Below are positions 46,421-54,643 of a stretch of 55,594 nt of DNA, piece by piece (within the stretch, counting starts at the first letter, position 1; each line of letters begins with the position of its first letter). The notes beneath the pieces are model-generated. The model worked only from the letters and a program-made list of their open reading frames with translations, did not search any database and was not told the origin of the DNA. Origin of the DNA: Granulosicoccus sp. (lineage in GTDB: Bacteria; Pseudomonadota; Gammaproteobacteria; Granulosicoccales; Granulosicoccaceae); NCBI GenBank assembly GCA_020627685.1, contig JAHDGK010000014.1:35304-90897 (forward strand), given 5' to 3'. The position numbers were made by a program, and so were the translations under genes.

Positions 46421-47545
46421 CTAGTCATTTGGGTCCGGTGGTACCAGCACAAAATTCCCGAAGTGCTTTTTCTCCATAAACTCTTGTTGTGCTTCAGCGA
46501 TGTTCTCCAAAGGAAATGTTTTGGCAAGGAGCGGACGAATTTCACCGTTCTCAATATAGGACACCACATTGGGAAACACCGGTTCGTCCCAGGCGGTACT
46601 GCCGTACATCGTGATGTCCTTCAGGTACATATCCCGCAAATCAAGTGACACGACAGGCCCCGCAATCGCCCCCGATGATGCGTACCTACCGCCGCGTTTT
46701 AGTAGCTTAAGCATCGTGGGGAAATCGGGGCCGGCCACGTTGTCAACAACCACGTCCATGGAGTTCTCGCCAATAGTGTCTAGTAGCTGGGCCTCCCGGC
46801 TTATGACTGCATCAGCGCCCAAGGTTCTGACCAGTTCTATTTTGGACTCACTGCAAACGGCAGTCACATTTGCACCTCTGCGCTTGGCAAGCTGTACGGT
46901 TGCAGAGCCCACGCCGCCGGACGCTCCTGTGACTAACACATGATCTTTAGACTGAACGTTTGCCCTGTGAAGCATATTTTCAGCGGTGGCGTAGGCACAC
47001 GGAATGGTGGCCAGCTCTTCGTCTGTCCAATCGCAATCAACGGGAAACACTTCACTGGCGGGTACCTTTACATACTGGGCAAATGCACCGTCAAAATCTG
47101 ATGCCATCCAGATGTTGTTAAACGTGTCATAGCCGTCTGGTCGCATGCAGGCTCGCACCAATACACGCAAGTTCATTAGCTCGTCTGAAACCTGTGAACC
47201 TAAGCCGACAACCCGTCCACAGCAATCGGTGCCTTGGATAAAGGGAAAAGGAGTTGCCTCGCTCCAACCGCCATCTGCCTTTTGCTCAGCATTTGTCGAC
47301 TGTTCGCTGGCGGTGGAATCGGTACTGTCGGTGACACTCGACGAATACCATCCTAAGCGGGTATTGATTTCGGTGTTGTTAACACCGGCTGCCAAGACTT
47401 GCAGCAGTACTTCATCCGGGCCGGGGGCTGGGATGGGTACAGCCTTGTATTCCAATTTGTCGTATCCACCGTTGCCAGTGGTCACGACAGCCAACATGGT
47501 GGCCGTGTTGCCTGAAATATCAAATCGGTTTGATGCGGGTTTCAT
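46421..47545 (-). CDS. Medium-chain zinc-type alcohol dehydrogenase / quinone oxidoreductase family
   Basis: A 374-residue MDR-superfamily protein. The N-terminal GroES-like domain has 'LAAGVNNTEINTRLGWY' and the 'QGTDCCGRVVGLG' region; the Rossmann fold has 'VLVTGASGGVGSATVQLAKRRGA'. It probably binds NADP(H). Cys residues in 'GTDCCGRV' may bind zinc, but the class (alcohol dehydrogenase or quinone reductase) is uncertain. It overlaps the ThuA lipoprotein gene by 4 bases and is second in that unit. Confidence 0.85.
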   Translation of the reverse strand: MKPASNRFDISGNTATMLAVVTTGNGGYDKLEYKAVPIPAPGPDEVLLQVLAAGVNNTEINTRLGWYSSSVTDSTDSTASEQSTNAEQKADGGWSEATPFPFIQGTDCCGRVVGLGSQVSDELMNLRVLVRACMRPDGYDTFNNIWMASDFDGAFAQYVKVPASEVFPVDCDWTDEELATIPCAYATAENMLHRANVQSKDHVLVTGASGGVGSATVQLAKRRGANVTAVCSESKIELVRTLGADAVISREAQLLDTIGENSMDVVVDNVAGPDFPTMLKLLKRGGRYASSGAIAGPVVSLDLRDMYLKDITMYGSTAWDEPVFPNVVSYIENGEIRPLLAKTFPLENIAEAQQEFMEKKHFGNFVLVPPDPND

Positions 47546-48753
47546 TCAATGCCTGCTGCATAACGTAAACCACCCAACAAATGAGCCCGGAAGTCTGGCT
47601 CTGAGTAGCTTTCTTCGGTATGGCCGCCGCCTGTGTACCAGGATCGTCCGCCATCGTAGTCGTGATACCAAGCACTTGGGTGATCGTTGCCCATAGTGCC
47701 GCCGGAGTAGGTGTTTTCATCCAACGTAAGCAATACGTTCACTTCAGAGCGCGGGTTGGTCAAGTAATCGTACCATTCATCGGTACGTGTCCACATCGTG
47801 CCTAAATGAGCGGTAGAGACATGTTCGCCATCTTCCACTATTTGCGTGGCTATTTGTATCTCAGGATGGGTATCGAAATAAGCGCCTACAAGCCGTCCAT
47901 ACCAGGGCCATTCGTATTCAGTAAAGCTGGCTGCATGAATACCGGCATAGCCACCGCCGAGCTGTATATAGTTTTCAAAGGCTGCTTGCTCGCTTGCATT
48001 AAGTACATCACCGGACGTCATCACCCAGACCACTGCATCATAGTCCGCAAGGTTTTCACGGGTAAAGATGTCGGTAGAATCGTTTGCACGCTCGGTGCGT
48101 ATATTTGCAGCCGCTGCGATTTCCTCCAATGCGAGCAGAGCGGTTTCGGTGGAGTCGTGACGAAACGCCTGAGTTTCACTAAAGAGCAGCACCTTCGGGG
48201 AGTCTAAAGGATTAGTGCCTGTAAGCAGTTCATCAAGATTGCTGTCTCCGTCGTTATCGCTATCCCATCGTGCTGAGTCAAACTGATTGGCAGATACGGT
48301 CACGACTAAAGCATCGTTACTGCCCGTACTCAATGTTTGTTCGTGGCTTGCTAATGGAATCTCACCATTCTCATCTGAGAACGTAATGAGCAATTGATGG
48401 CTGGTGTTGGCGCGTAACTGCGTAGATGCTGACCATTGTTCATCGCCGACCCATGAAGCATTTAATTCCACATCACCCCAAAGGATTTGTACTTGAAGGG
48501 CATTGGATGAATATGCTGGTACGGTGATGTCAAAATTTACTGACGTAAAGGATTGAACATCCCCTGTGGTTGGATCGGTCGGATTAGTCGTTGTGCCATC
48601 GTCGACTGTTGCGGGTGGCTCACCGGAACTTTGGTCTTGTGGAGCGCTAGCTGTTGGCGCCGTGCTGGAGCCAGATGAGCAACCGGCGAGCAGTAGCAGG
48701 GTGAACACCATCACGAGTGCAAGCTGCACTGGTTTGTAGACGGGCGGGAGCAT
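47542..48753 (-). CDS. ThuA-domain lipoprotein
   Basis: A 403-residue protein. The lipobox 'LLLLAGC' places the acylated Cys at about position 25; a Ser/Thr/Pro-rich linker and a beta-rich domain follow. A single TSP3-like motif 'DSDNDGDSNLDELLTG' precedes a ThuA-like domain (about 180-400, 'VLLFSETQAFRHDSTETAL', 'GGGYAGIHAASFTEYEWPWYG', 'TWWYTGGGHTEE'-like C-terminus). ThuA domains occur in trehalose and other sugar-degradation proteins. I chose the ATG at 48753 because AAGGA precedes it. Export as a lipoprotein suggests a role on extracellular or periplasmic carbohydrate (inference). Confidence 0.85.
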   Translation of the reverse strand: MLPPVYKPVQLALVMVFTLLLLAGCSSGSSTAPTASAPQDQSSGEPPATVDDGTTTNPTDPTTGDVQSFTSVNFDITVPAYSSNALQVQILWGDVELNASWVGDEQWSASTQLRANTSHQLLITFSDENGEIPLASHEQTLSTGSNDALVVTVSANQFDSARWDSDNDGDSNLDELLTGTNPLDSPKVLLFSETQAFRHDSTETALLALEEIAAAANIRTERANDSTDIFTRENLADYDAVVWVMTSGDVLNASEQAAFENYIQLGGGYAGIHAASFTEYEWPWYGRLVGAYFDTHPEIQIATQIVEDGEHVSTAHLGTMWTRTDEWYDYLTNPRSEVNVLLTLDENTYSGGTMGNDHPSAWYHDYDGGRSWYTGGGHTEESYSEPDFRAHLLGGLRYAAGIE

Positions 48754-49155
48754 ACAGAATCCTTTTTGAAGGCTATTTGAATATCGCGTAAGCGCACAGT
48801 ATATGGGGTATCCCATCTTGAAATTGGCGAGCGATTAAACAATTGTGTCGGTACTAATACCTCGTCATGTGGCAGCCCACAAAGCCATCAATGTCTTCAT
48901 TTCAGGCTGTGCGACGGTTCAAATTATCTAACATAGCGAACCGGCGTTTGGACGGCCAAGAGGGCCATGAATGAGTGTTTCTTGTATGGATGAAAGTGGG
49001 GCCGGAATCTTGTCGCGATGACTCTGGATTTTGGCAATTTATAAGTGCGATAATGCCGCCCTTGCCCAGATCTCATACGTGTCGTAAGCGAGAAAGACGC
49101 GTTTTGGCCCATCTGATTAAATTACCGTCGTTTTTCTACGCATTGAGTCAATCCC
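48754..49155. other. 402-base divergent intergenic region (ThuA lipoprotein / amidinotransferase)
   Basis: The inverted repeat ATGGG-GTAT-CCCAT (48803-48816) lies 50 bases upstream of the ThuA start and is a candidate operator. No convincing promoter pair was found before the amidinotransferase, whose ribosome-binding site is weak. Short open frames here look like noise. Confidence 0.4.
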
Positions 49156-50286
49156 ATGAGTAAAACTGTTGTCAATTCCTGGAATGAATTTGACCCGTTG
49201 AAGCACGTCATTGTCGGTCGTGCTGACCATACCTGCATACCTCCCAGCGAGCCGGCTACAGAAGCCAAAGTCCCTGAAGATAGCGATATGCGTGGCATGT
49301 GGGGCCCGCGCCCTCTGGAGACCGTAGAAAAAGCCAATGCGCAGCTAGACCATCTCGCGGCCACGCTGGAAGAGCGAGGGGTCAAAGTCGATCGACCCAC
49401 GCCAATTCAGTGGAACCAGGCCGTCAATACTCCCGATTTTTCAACAGCCAGTCAGTTTGGCTGCATGCCACCACGTGATGTCCTGTTGACCATCGGAAGC
49501 GAGATTCTTTCAGCGCCCATGTCATTTCGGTGCCGATACTTCGAATATCTTGCCTACCACGACCTCATGCAGCGCTATTTCGATGAAGACCCGAACTTCC
49601 GCTGGGAACAAGCGCCGCGTCCACGCCTTGATGAACGCTCTTTCCAGGCTGGCTATTTCGACGAAATCACCATCGAAGAGCGCTTAAGCCGTACTGCTGC
49701 ACTGGACTTTGTAACTACAGAGCATGAGCCATTGTTTGACGCAGCTGACGTCTGCCGTTTAGGCAAAGACCTGTTTGTTCAGCATGGCCTAACAACCAAC
49801 CGCCGCGGCATGGAATGGCTACAACGTCATTTCCCGGATCATCGTGTTCACGCGGTCAACTTCCCTGGCGATCCGTACCCGATTCATATAGACGCGACCT
49901 TCGTCCCGTTACGTCCAGGTTTAATTATTAACAACCCGAATCGTCGGTTGCCAGAAGCGCAGCGTAAGATTTTTGAAGCGAATGATTGGGAAATTGTTGA
50001 TGCTGCGCCTCCTTCTCACAATCAGCCGCCACCGCTGTGCTATTCCAGCACTTGGTTGTCTATGAACTGCCTGATTCTGGATCATAAGACGGTTGTTGTA
50101 GAAGCGAGTGAGGTCTATCAACAAGATCAAATGGACAAACTGGGTATGAATGTCATCCCTGTACCTTTCCGTGATGCGTATCCGTTTGGTGGTGGTCTGC
50201 ACTGCGCAACCGGTGATGTCAATCGCGAAGGTAGCTGCGAAGACTATTTCCCAAATCAAGTGGGCGGCACGTTACTGCGAGGCTAA
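49156..50286 (+). CDS. Glycine/inosamine amidinotransferase-family enzyme
   Basis: A 376-residue pentein-superfamily protein close to AGAT and StrB1-type amidinotransferases. The catalytic triad is recognisable: Asp in 'FDAADVCRLG', His in 'YPIHIDATFVPLRPG' and Cys in 'GGGLHCATGDV'. It transfers an amidino group from arginine to an amine such as glycine; the acceptor cannot be read from the sequence. It is monocistronic and ends at a nested palindrome that probably terminates both strands. Confidence 0.9.
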   Translation: MSKTVVNSWNEFDPLKHVIVGRADHTCIPPSEPATEAKVPEDSDMRGMWGPRPLETVEKANAQLDHLAATLEERGVKVDRPTPIQWNQAVNTPDFSTASQFGCMPPRDVLLTIGSEILSAPMSFRCRYFEYLAYHDLMQRYFDEDPNFRWEQAPRPRLDERSFQAGYFDEITIEERLSRTAALDFVTTEHEPLFDAADVCRLGKDLFVQHGLTTNRRGMEWLQRHFPDHRVHAVNFPGDPYPIHIDATFVPLRPGLIINNPNRRLPEAQRKIFEANDWEIVDAAPPSHNQPPPLCYSSTWLSMNCLILDHKTVVVEASEVYQQDQMDKLGMNVIPVPFRDAYPFGGGLHCATGDVNREGSCEDYFPNQVGGTLLRG

Positions 50287-50298
50287 AGCCTGTAGGAA

Positions 50299-50346
50299 AA
50301 CTGATGTGGTCGAGGCAATCTAAGCCTCGGCCATTACTCATCAGTT
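50299..50346. terminator. Nested palindrome, probable bidirectional terminator
   Basis: Outer arms AACTGATG (50299-50306) and CATCAGTT (50339-50346) are perfect inverted repeats. They enclose a 9-bp stem GGTCGAGGC/GCCTCGGCC (50308-50316, 50324-50332, one T-G pair). It separates convergent genes and overlaps the end of the gene that stops at 50334; on the minus strand it is followed by TTTTCC. Confidence 0.65.
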
Positions 50347-51461
50347 AGTGATAGCTCCAGTACGATAGCCTCTGAACTGTTGAGCTGCGTGCCCATGGCA
50401 TGATCCAGTAGATCTCTGAAGTTATTGCCCGCAACATCCTCCAGATGTGAATCCACCCGAACCGTTATCCGCTCCTGATGCCAGCGATATTCTGGGGTGA
50501 AGATCCAAGTGTGTTCATCGTCTCTGATAGATATATCGCCGTTAACGGGCTGCCCATTCTCATCTAACACTGTGATGGCACTTTTAAGTAGCTCATAGTC
50601 AAATGGACGATCGAATACGAACACTAAAGGGTTGTTTGTGTTCTGTCCCGGTACTCGGGTTTCCCACGTTTTAGTATCGGGGAGGGTACGCAGGGCCTGG
50701 CTTGCGGTAAACGTTTTTCCAAAACCTCCAGTGAGTGGTTCGCCACGAGCGCTAGGCCAGCCATCGTTGATGAGTATAGTGTAGGTGTAGCTTTGTGCTA
50801 ACGCAGGCCCCATGGACAGGTTCTGAGCGACACCTCGTTTTATTCGTCCCGGGTCCATCAGCAGCGTGAGTCTTTTTCTGTCCTCGCTCCATAGTTCCTG
50901 TTTAAACGACATGAAGGCCGCATCATCCACTTGGCCTGCAGCATCTACCAGTTTGATATGCCGGGAAGACACGTGCGGTTGCATGGGTGTCGAGAAATAG
51001 ATATAGAAACGCAGGGTGTTTTCGGGAATGGCGCTGCCACTTGGGTAAATGCCAATGACTTTTGGCGCTGAAAAGGCTTCAACGTCGGGAATAAAAAATT
51101 CTGTAAGCTCCTGTATAACCTCGCCTTGGCTATTCGGGTAGTTTATTGAGATGGTGTAAATCTGAGCCTTCTCGAAAGCAAAGGCGGGTGTAAATGTCAG
51201 TTTGGTCTCGTGCGTATCATAACGACCGGCCATGGCAGTGCGCCCTTCACAGCAGTTGCTCGCGGGTCCTGTAAATAGTTTAAAGAGCTTTTCAGGGTGA
51301 CTGTTTGTTGGACGATTCTCAAACTCCAGTTCTACGTGGGGACGATCATTGTTCGGCAGCAGAAGCTGGTAGTCGCTGGCATATGCGGTGGATCCGAACA
51401 AAAAGAAAACGCAGCCAAAGAGTTGCAAAGCTAGGGGCACTGGCTGCGTTTTGCGCGACAT
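50334..51461 (-). CDS. Secreted protein with Ig-like (Big_5/SbsA-type) repeats
   Basis: A 375-residue protein with a signal peptide (about residues 1-29, ending 'STAYAS'). At least one segment, 'PKVIGIYPSGSAIPENTLRF' followed by 'IYFSTPMQ', matches the Big_5 bacterial Ig-like pattern, and a similar one starts at 'NNPLVFVFDRPFDYEL'. No enzymatic motif was seen. It follows the 411-residue protein by 9 bases, so the two are cotranscribed. Function unknown; probably an extracytoplasmic binding or structural protein. Confidence 0.65.
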   Translation of the reverse strand: MSRKTQPVPLALQLFGCVFFLFGSTAYASDYQLLLPNNDRPHVELEFENRPTNSHPEKLFKLFTGPASNCCEGRTAMAGRYDTHETKLTFTPAFAFEKAQIYTISINYPNSQGEVIQELTEFFIPDVEAFSAPKVIGIYPSGSAIPENTLRFYIYFSTPMQPHVSSRHIKLVDAAGQVDDAAFMSFKQELWSEDRKRLTLLMDPGRIKRGVAQNLSMGPALAQSYTYTILINDGWPSARGEPLTGGFGKTFTASQALRTLPDTKTWETRVPGQNTNNPLVFVFDRPFDYELLKSAITVLDENGQPVNGDISIRDDEHTWIFTPEYRWHQERITVRVDSHLEDVAGNNFRDLLDHAMGTQLNSSEAIVLELSLTDE

Positions 51462-51470
51462 GACGACGAC

Positions 51471-52706
51471 TTACTTTTTGTCTTCGTAGTACTGCGGGAA
51501 ATCATATTCAGCAACTAAGTTGTAGAATCTGTTTGGAAACATGCTCGGGTTGGAATCCATGTTCAGACTGCCGCTGTACATATCCCGGGTTAATGAGACA
51601 AACAAATTCTCGCCTAGCGCATCTATATGCAGGGACATGCCGTCGAACATTACGGTTTTACCTACCGGTCCAATGGGCATTTGTGGTGACATATCCATTT
51701 GGCCACCGCGAGGTAGATCCGCTTCCGTATACACCTTTGCGTTATTCATGCTATCGACCGGAATAACCTGTGGAGAGCGGCTGTTGTTTGTAATAAACAG
51801 CATTTCTTGCCCTTGCATAGAGTACGACACCATGTCTAGCGGTTGTCCGTTTCCATAATCCGAAATAGCGCGAGCGGTGATTTTCTCACCATCGACTATT
51901 TCGTCTAATGCTATTAACGCAATAGGGCTGCAAGTGTATGCTGCTATCAGCTGAGGCTTGCCGTCAATATCCTGGATCGACATTGCGCGAATGGGCGCGC
52001 GAGTTTCGTATTGATCATGAGATAGGTGATAGATCTCAACACTGGCAGCACTTTGCTCTCCGTTGAATGGGTAAGGTATACGTCGAAGAGAGGATAAAAA
52101 GTTATCGTAGGCTACACCTGATACAAATAGCTCGCCTTCGTAAAACTCCATATCCATAATGGCTAAAGAGCTAAGTTTTATGTTGCCTTTCGCAAGATCT
52201 CGCGGTAGCGGGGGATTCTTGCCCACGCCACGAGGTCTAAAAGTTGTGTCCTGATCTGGAAAGTTATTCAGACTTTGCTTTTGAAATGGCAGGCTACCCA
52301 GATCTGTCAGAGCGAGTTTCCCATCCTGTTGAATTTTTATGATTGCCGGGGCAGACTCAAAATTGCCAATACGGGTTACCGATATAAAAATTTCCCCTGA
52401 AATCGGGTGTGCCGCTAAATCATTGATGGCTACGGCACTTGGGGATACTCCCAATATGTCCGCTATTTTTACGTCTATGTCCGCAACATTGACCGGCATT
52501 ATGGATTCTGGGACATCGGCCGCTGTCATATCAAAGGCGTAGATAGCGCCGTTGTAGTTATCGCCCACGAATAAGGTTCCTGTGTCACTAAACTCCAGAG
52601 AACCGGCAAACTTCAAGTCGAGTTCAGCTGCATTTGCTAATGTTGCAGTCGCTAAACACGAAGATAACGTTAAGGGAAGTAGTACGACGTTTTTCAGATA
52701 TCGCAT
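51471..52706 (-). CDS. Secreted beta-propeller-like protein of unknown function
   Basis: A 411-residue protein with a signal peptide (about 1-27, 'ATATLANAAE'). Repeated blade-like patterns ('FSDTGTLFVGDNYNGAIYAF', 'LAAHPISGEIFISVTR', 'MEFYEGELFVSGVAYDNF') suggest a beta-propeller. I recognise no family. It has a good AGAGGA ribosome-binding site and is the first gene of a two-gene unit with the Ig-like protein. Confidence 0.65.
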   Translation of the reverse strand: MRYLKNVVLLPLTLSSCLATATLANAAELDLKFAGSLEFSDTGTLFVGDNYNGAIYAFDMTAADVPESIMPVNVADIDVKIADILGVSPSAVAINDLAAHPISGEIFISVTRIGNFESAPAIIKIQQDGKLALTDLGSLPFQKQSLNNFPDQDTTFRPRGVGKNPPLPRDLAKGNIKLSSLAIMDMEFYEGELFVSGVAYDNFLSSLRRIPYPFNGEQSAASVEIYHLSHDQYETRAPIRAMSIQDIDGKPQLIAAYTCSPIALIALDEIVDGEKITARAISDYGNGQPLDMVSYSMQGQEMLFITNNSRSPQVIPVDSMNNAKVYTEADLPRGGQMDMSPQMPIGPVGKTVMFDGMSLHIDALGENLFVSLTRDMYSGSLNMDSNPSMFPNRFYNLVAEYDFPQYYEDKK

Positions 52707-53019
52707 CTGTTGGTCCTCTAGCTTTTACTGGAAATGACAGCAAACAAACAGGGGGGAAACCCTTGTTGATATGCGAGAAAAGCCGAAACCGAGGGTGCTG
52801 AACCCCATGACTAATATGTCATTAACGCATAATTAACGACTGAGGCATGCCCTGGGTGATGGCCGCCTTCAGAGTATATGGAAGTGAAGTTGATAGACCT
52901 ATAGGGTTATTAGAATAGATTTTTCGGTAAACACGTGTAATTCAGGGAAACGCAATACCCCTGTTGGCAACGGCTACTCGTTCCAACTATTTTCATTCTG
53001 GTGGATTTCGTCGCAGAGT
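52707..53019. other. 313-base intergenic region
   Basis: It lies upstream of the beta-propeller-like gene. It contains two copies of ATTAACG (52821-52827 and 52832-52838, 11 bases apart, one helical turn) and a short palindrome CCTATAGG (52898-52905). No gene or terminator was recognised. Confidence 0.35.
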
Positions 53020-53373
53020 CTAGTCGTTCATCAACTGTGTAAATCCGCCATAGATCAAGCGACTGCCATCGAATGGCATGGGGTTTGTCTCGTTGTTTAG
53101 CCGTGGGTCACTCATAACCTTCTCCATGCCCGCATCTCTTACTGCTTTGGACGGCCAGCTAATCCAGGAAAATACAACGGTCTCATCCTCTTTACAATTG
53201 ACGGCGCGTGGAAAGGAGGTCACCTCACCATCGGGTATATCATCACCCCAGTACTCAGAAAGTCCTGTTGCCCCATACTCTTTAAAAACAATAGCTGCAA
53301 TTTTGGCGTGAGCTAAGTATTTCTCTTTGTTTGCCGTTGGAACTGCGGCTACGCAAGCATCGATATAATCCAC
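53020..53373 (-). CDS. DUF1428 family protein
   Basis: A 117-residue protein. The family pattern is clear: 'EYWGDDIPDGEVTSFPRAVN', 'KEDETVVFSWISWPSKAVRDAG' and the ending 'MPFDGSRLIYGGF'. I start it at a GTG (53373, 'VDYIDACVAAVP') with GGAG 9 bases upstream, because DUF1428 proteins are about 117 residues and begin here; the longer frame from 53409 adds 12 odd residues. Function is unknown; the fold is a ferredoxin-like dimer in related proteins. Confidence 0.85.
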   Translation of the reverse strand: MDYIDACVAAVPTANKEKYLAHAKIAAIVFKEYGATGLSEYWGDDIPDGEVTSFPRAVNCKEDETVVFSWISWPSKAVRDAGMEKVMSDPRLNNETNPMPFDGSRLIYGGFTQLMND

Positions 53374-53520
53374 TATTTGCCACTCCGGTTTCTGTTTTAT
53401 TACGTGCAAAATAGCCTTTACGAATTTGCTTGTAAAGCAGGGCGGCGCAGCGTTGCAAGGCCTATCAGTTTTTGCGTTTTGATACTATCTCTATGCAGAT
53501 CCGATATAAGTGGGTGTTGA

Positions 53521-54591
53521 ATGAAACGTAGGCAACTTTTAGCAGGGGGGGCAGCGTTGTGTGCTTCAACTGTTTTCGGTAGTACTTTACAGTACAACCG
53601 CGACACCAAATTGTATGTGCCTCCCGAGGAAAGCCCTCATGAAAGAACTTTCATGCAATGGCCGGTCAGCCGAAGGGTTTATCGAGACAAGGAATTTCAG
53701 GAAATAATTCAGCAAACCATCGCCGATATAGCCAATGCCGTTTCCGAATTTGAACCCCTTGTACTGTTGGCCGCTAAGGAACATCATCGTCAAATTCGCA
53801 GGATGGTGTCTAACGCAGTTGAGCTATGGGACATACCCACAGACGATTTATGGTGTCGCGATTCAGGTCCGTTGTTTGCCAAGGATACTAACGATAAGTT
53901 GGTTGTCAGCCATTTGCAATTTAATGGTTGGGGGGACAAACAGACTCACTTAAATGACGCAAAGATCGCAGAACGTATCGCTAAGCTGTTAGATATTCCT
54001 TTAGTGTTTAGCGGATTGGTGGGTGAGGCTGGAGGTGTCGACCATGATGGTCATGGTTTGCTTATGGCACATGAAAGTTCTTGGGTAAACGACAACCGCA
54101 ACCCGGGGCTTTCTCGTGCAGAGATAGAAAAACGATTGTTGTTGGCTTACGGTGCCCAAACCATGATTTGGTCGCCAGGGGTTTGGGATGAGGACATCAC
54201 TGACTATCACATTGATAGTTTGGCGCGATTTACCTCCGCTGGGCGTGTGCTAATTAATTTGCCTCAAACACCAGATATGCAAGATCCTTTTCATGTCGCA
54301 GCCCTTGAAACCTATGATGCACTATTAGCGGCGGATCTAGACGTTGAAGTTATATCGGAGCCTGAATACCGCCGGGTGGACGATATAGAATTTGTCGCAT
54401 CCTACGCGAACTACTATGCGTGTAATGGTGGAATCGTGGCCGCTCAATTTGGTGACGGTGATGCTGACGAGAGAGCACTAGACGCGCTCAAGCAGCATTA
54501 TCCGGATCGCGAGGTTGTGAGTCTCAACGTCGATGCGCTTGGCGAGGTGGGCGGCGGTATTCACTGTGCGACACAGCAGATGCCGGTTTAG
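53521..54591 (+). CDS. Agmatine deiminase-family enzyme with Tat-type signal
   Basis: A 356-residue peptidylarginine/agmatine deiminase-fold protein. Active-site counterparts are Asp in 'DDLWCRDSGPLF', 'EAGGVDHDGHG', His in 'DYHIDSLARF' and Cys in 'GGGIHCATQQMPV'. Agmatine deiminases convert agmatine to N-carbamoylputrescine. Unlike the usual cytoplasmic AguA, this one begins 'MKRRQLLAGGAAL', a twin-arginine-like signal, so it may act in the periplasm. It diverges from the DUF1428 gene and converges with the beta-helix gene without a clear terminator. Confidence 0.85.
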   Translation: MKRRQLLAGGAALCASTVFGSTLQYNRDTKLYVPPEESPHERTFMQWPVSRRVYRDKEFQEIIQQTIADIANAVSEFEPLVLLAAKEHHRQIRRMVSNAVELWDIPTDDLWCRDSGPLFAKDTNDKLVVSHLQFNGWGDKQTHLNDAKIAERIAKLLDIPLVFSGLVGEAGGVDHDGHGLLMAHESSWVNDNRNPGLSRAEIEKRLLLAYGAQTMIWSPGVWDEDITDYHIDSLARFTSAGRVLINLPQTPDMQDPFHVAALETYDALLAADLDVEVISEPEYRRVDDIEFVASYANYYACNGGIVAAQFGDGDADERALDALKQHYPDREVVSLNVDALGEVGGGIHCATQQMPV

Positions 54592-54643
54592 CGCGCTTGC
54601 AACTCTGAGCTGATGCTTTTTGTGCCCAAGTAAAACTTCCTGC

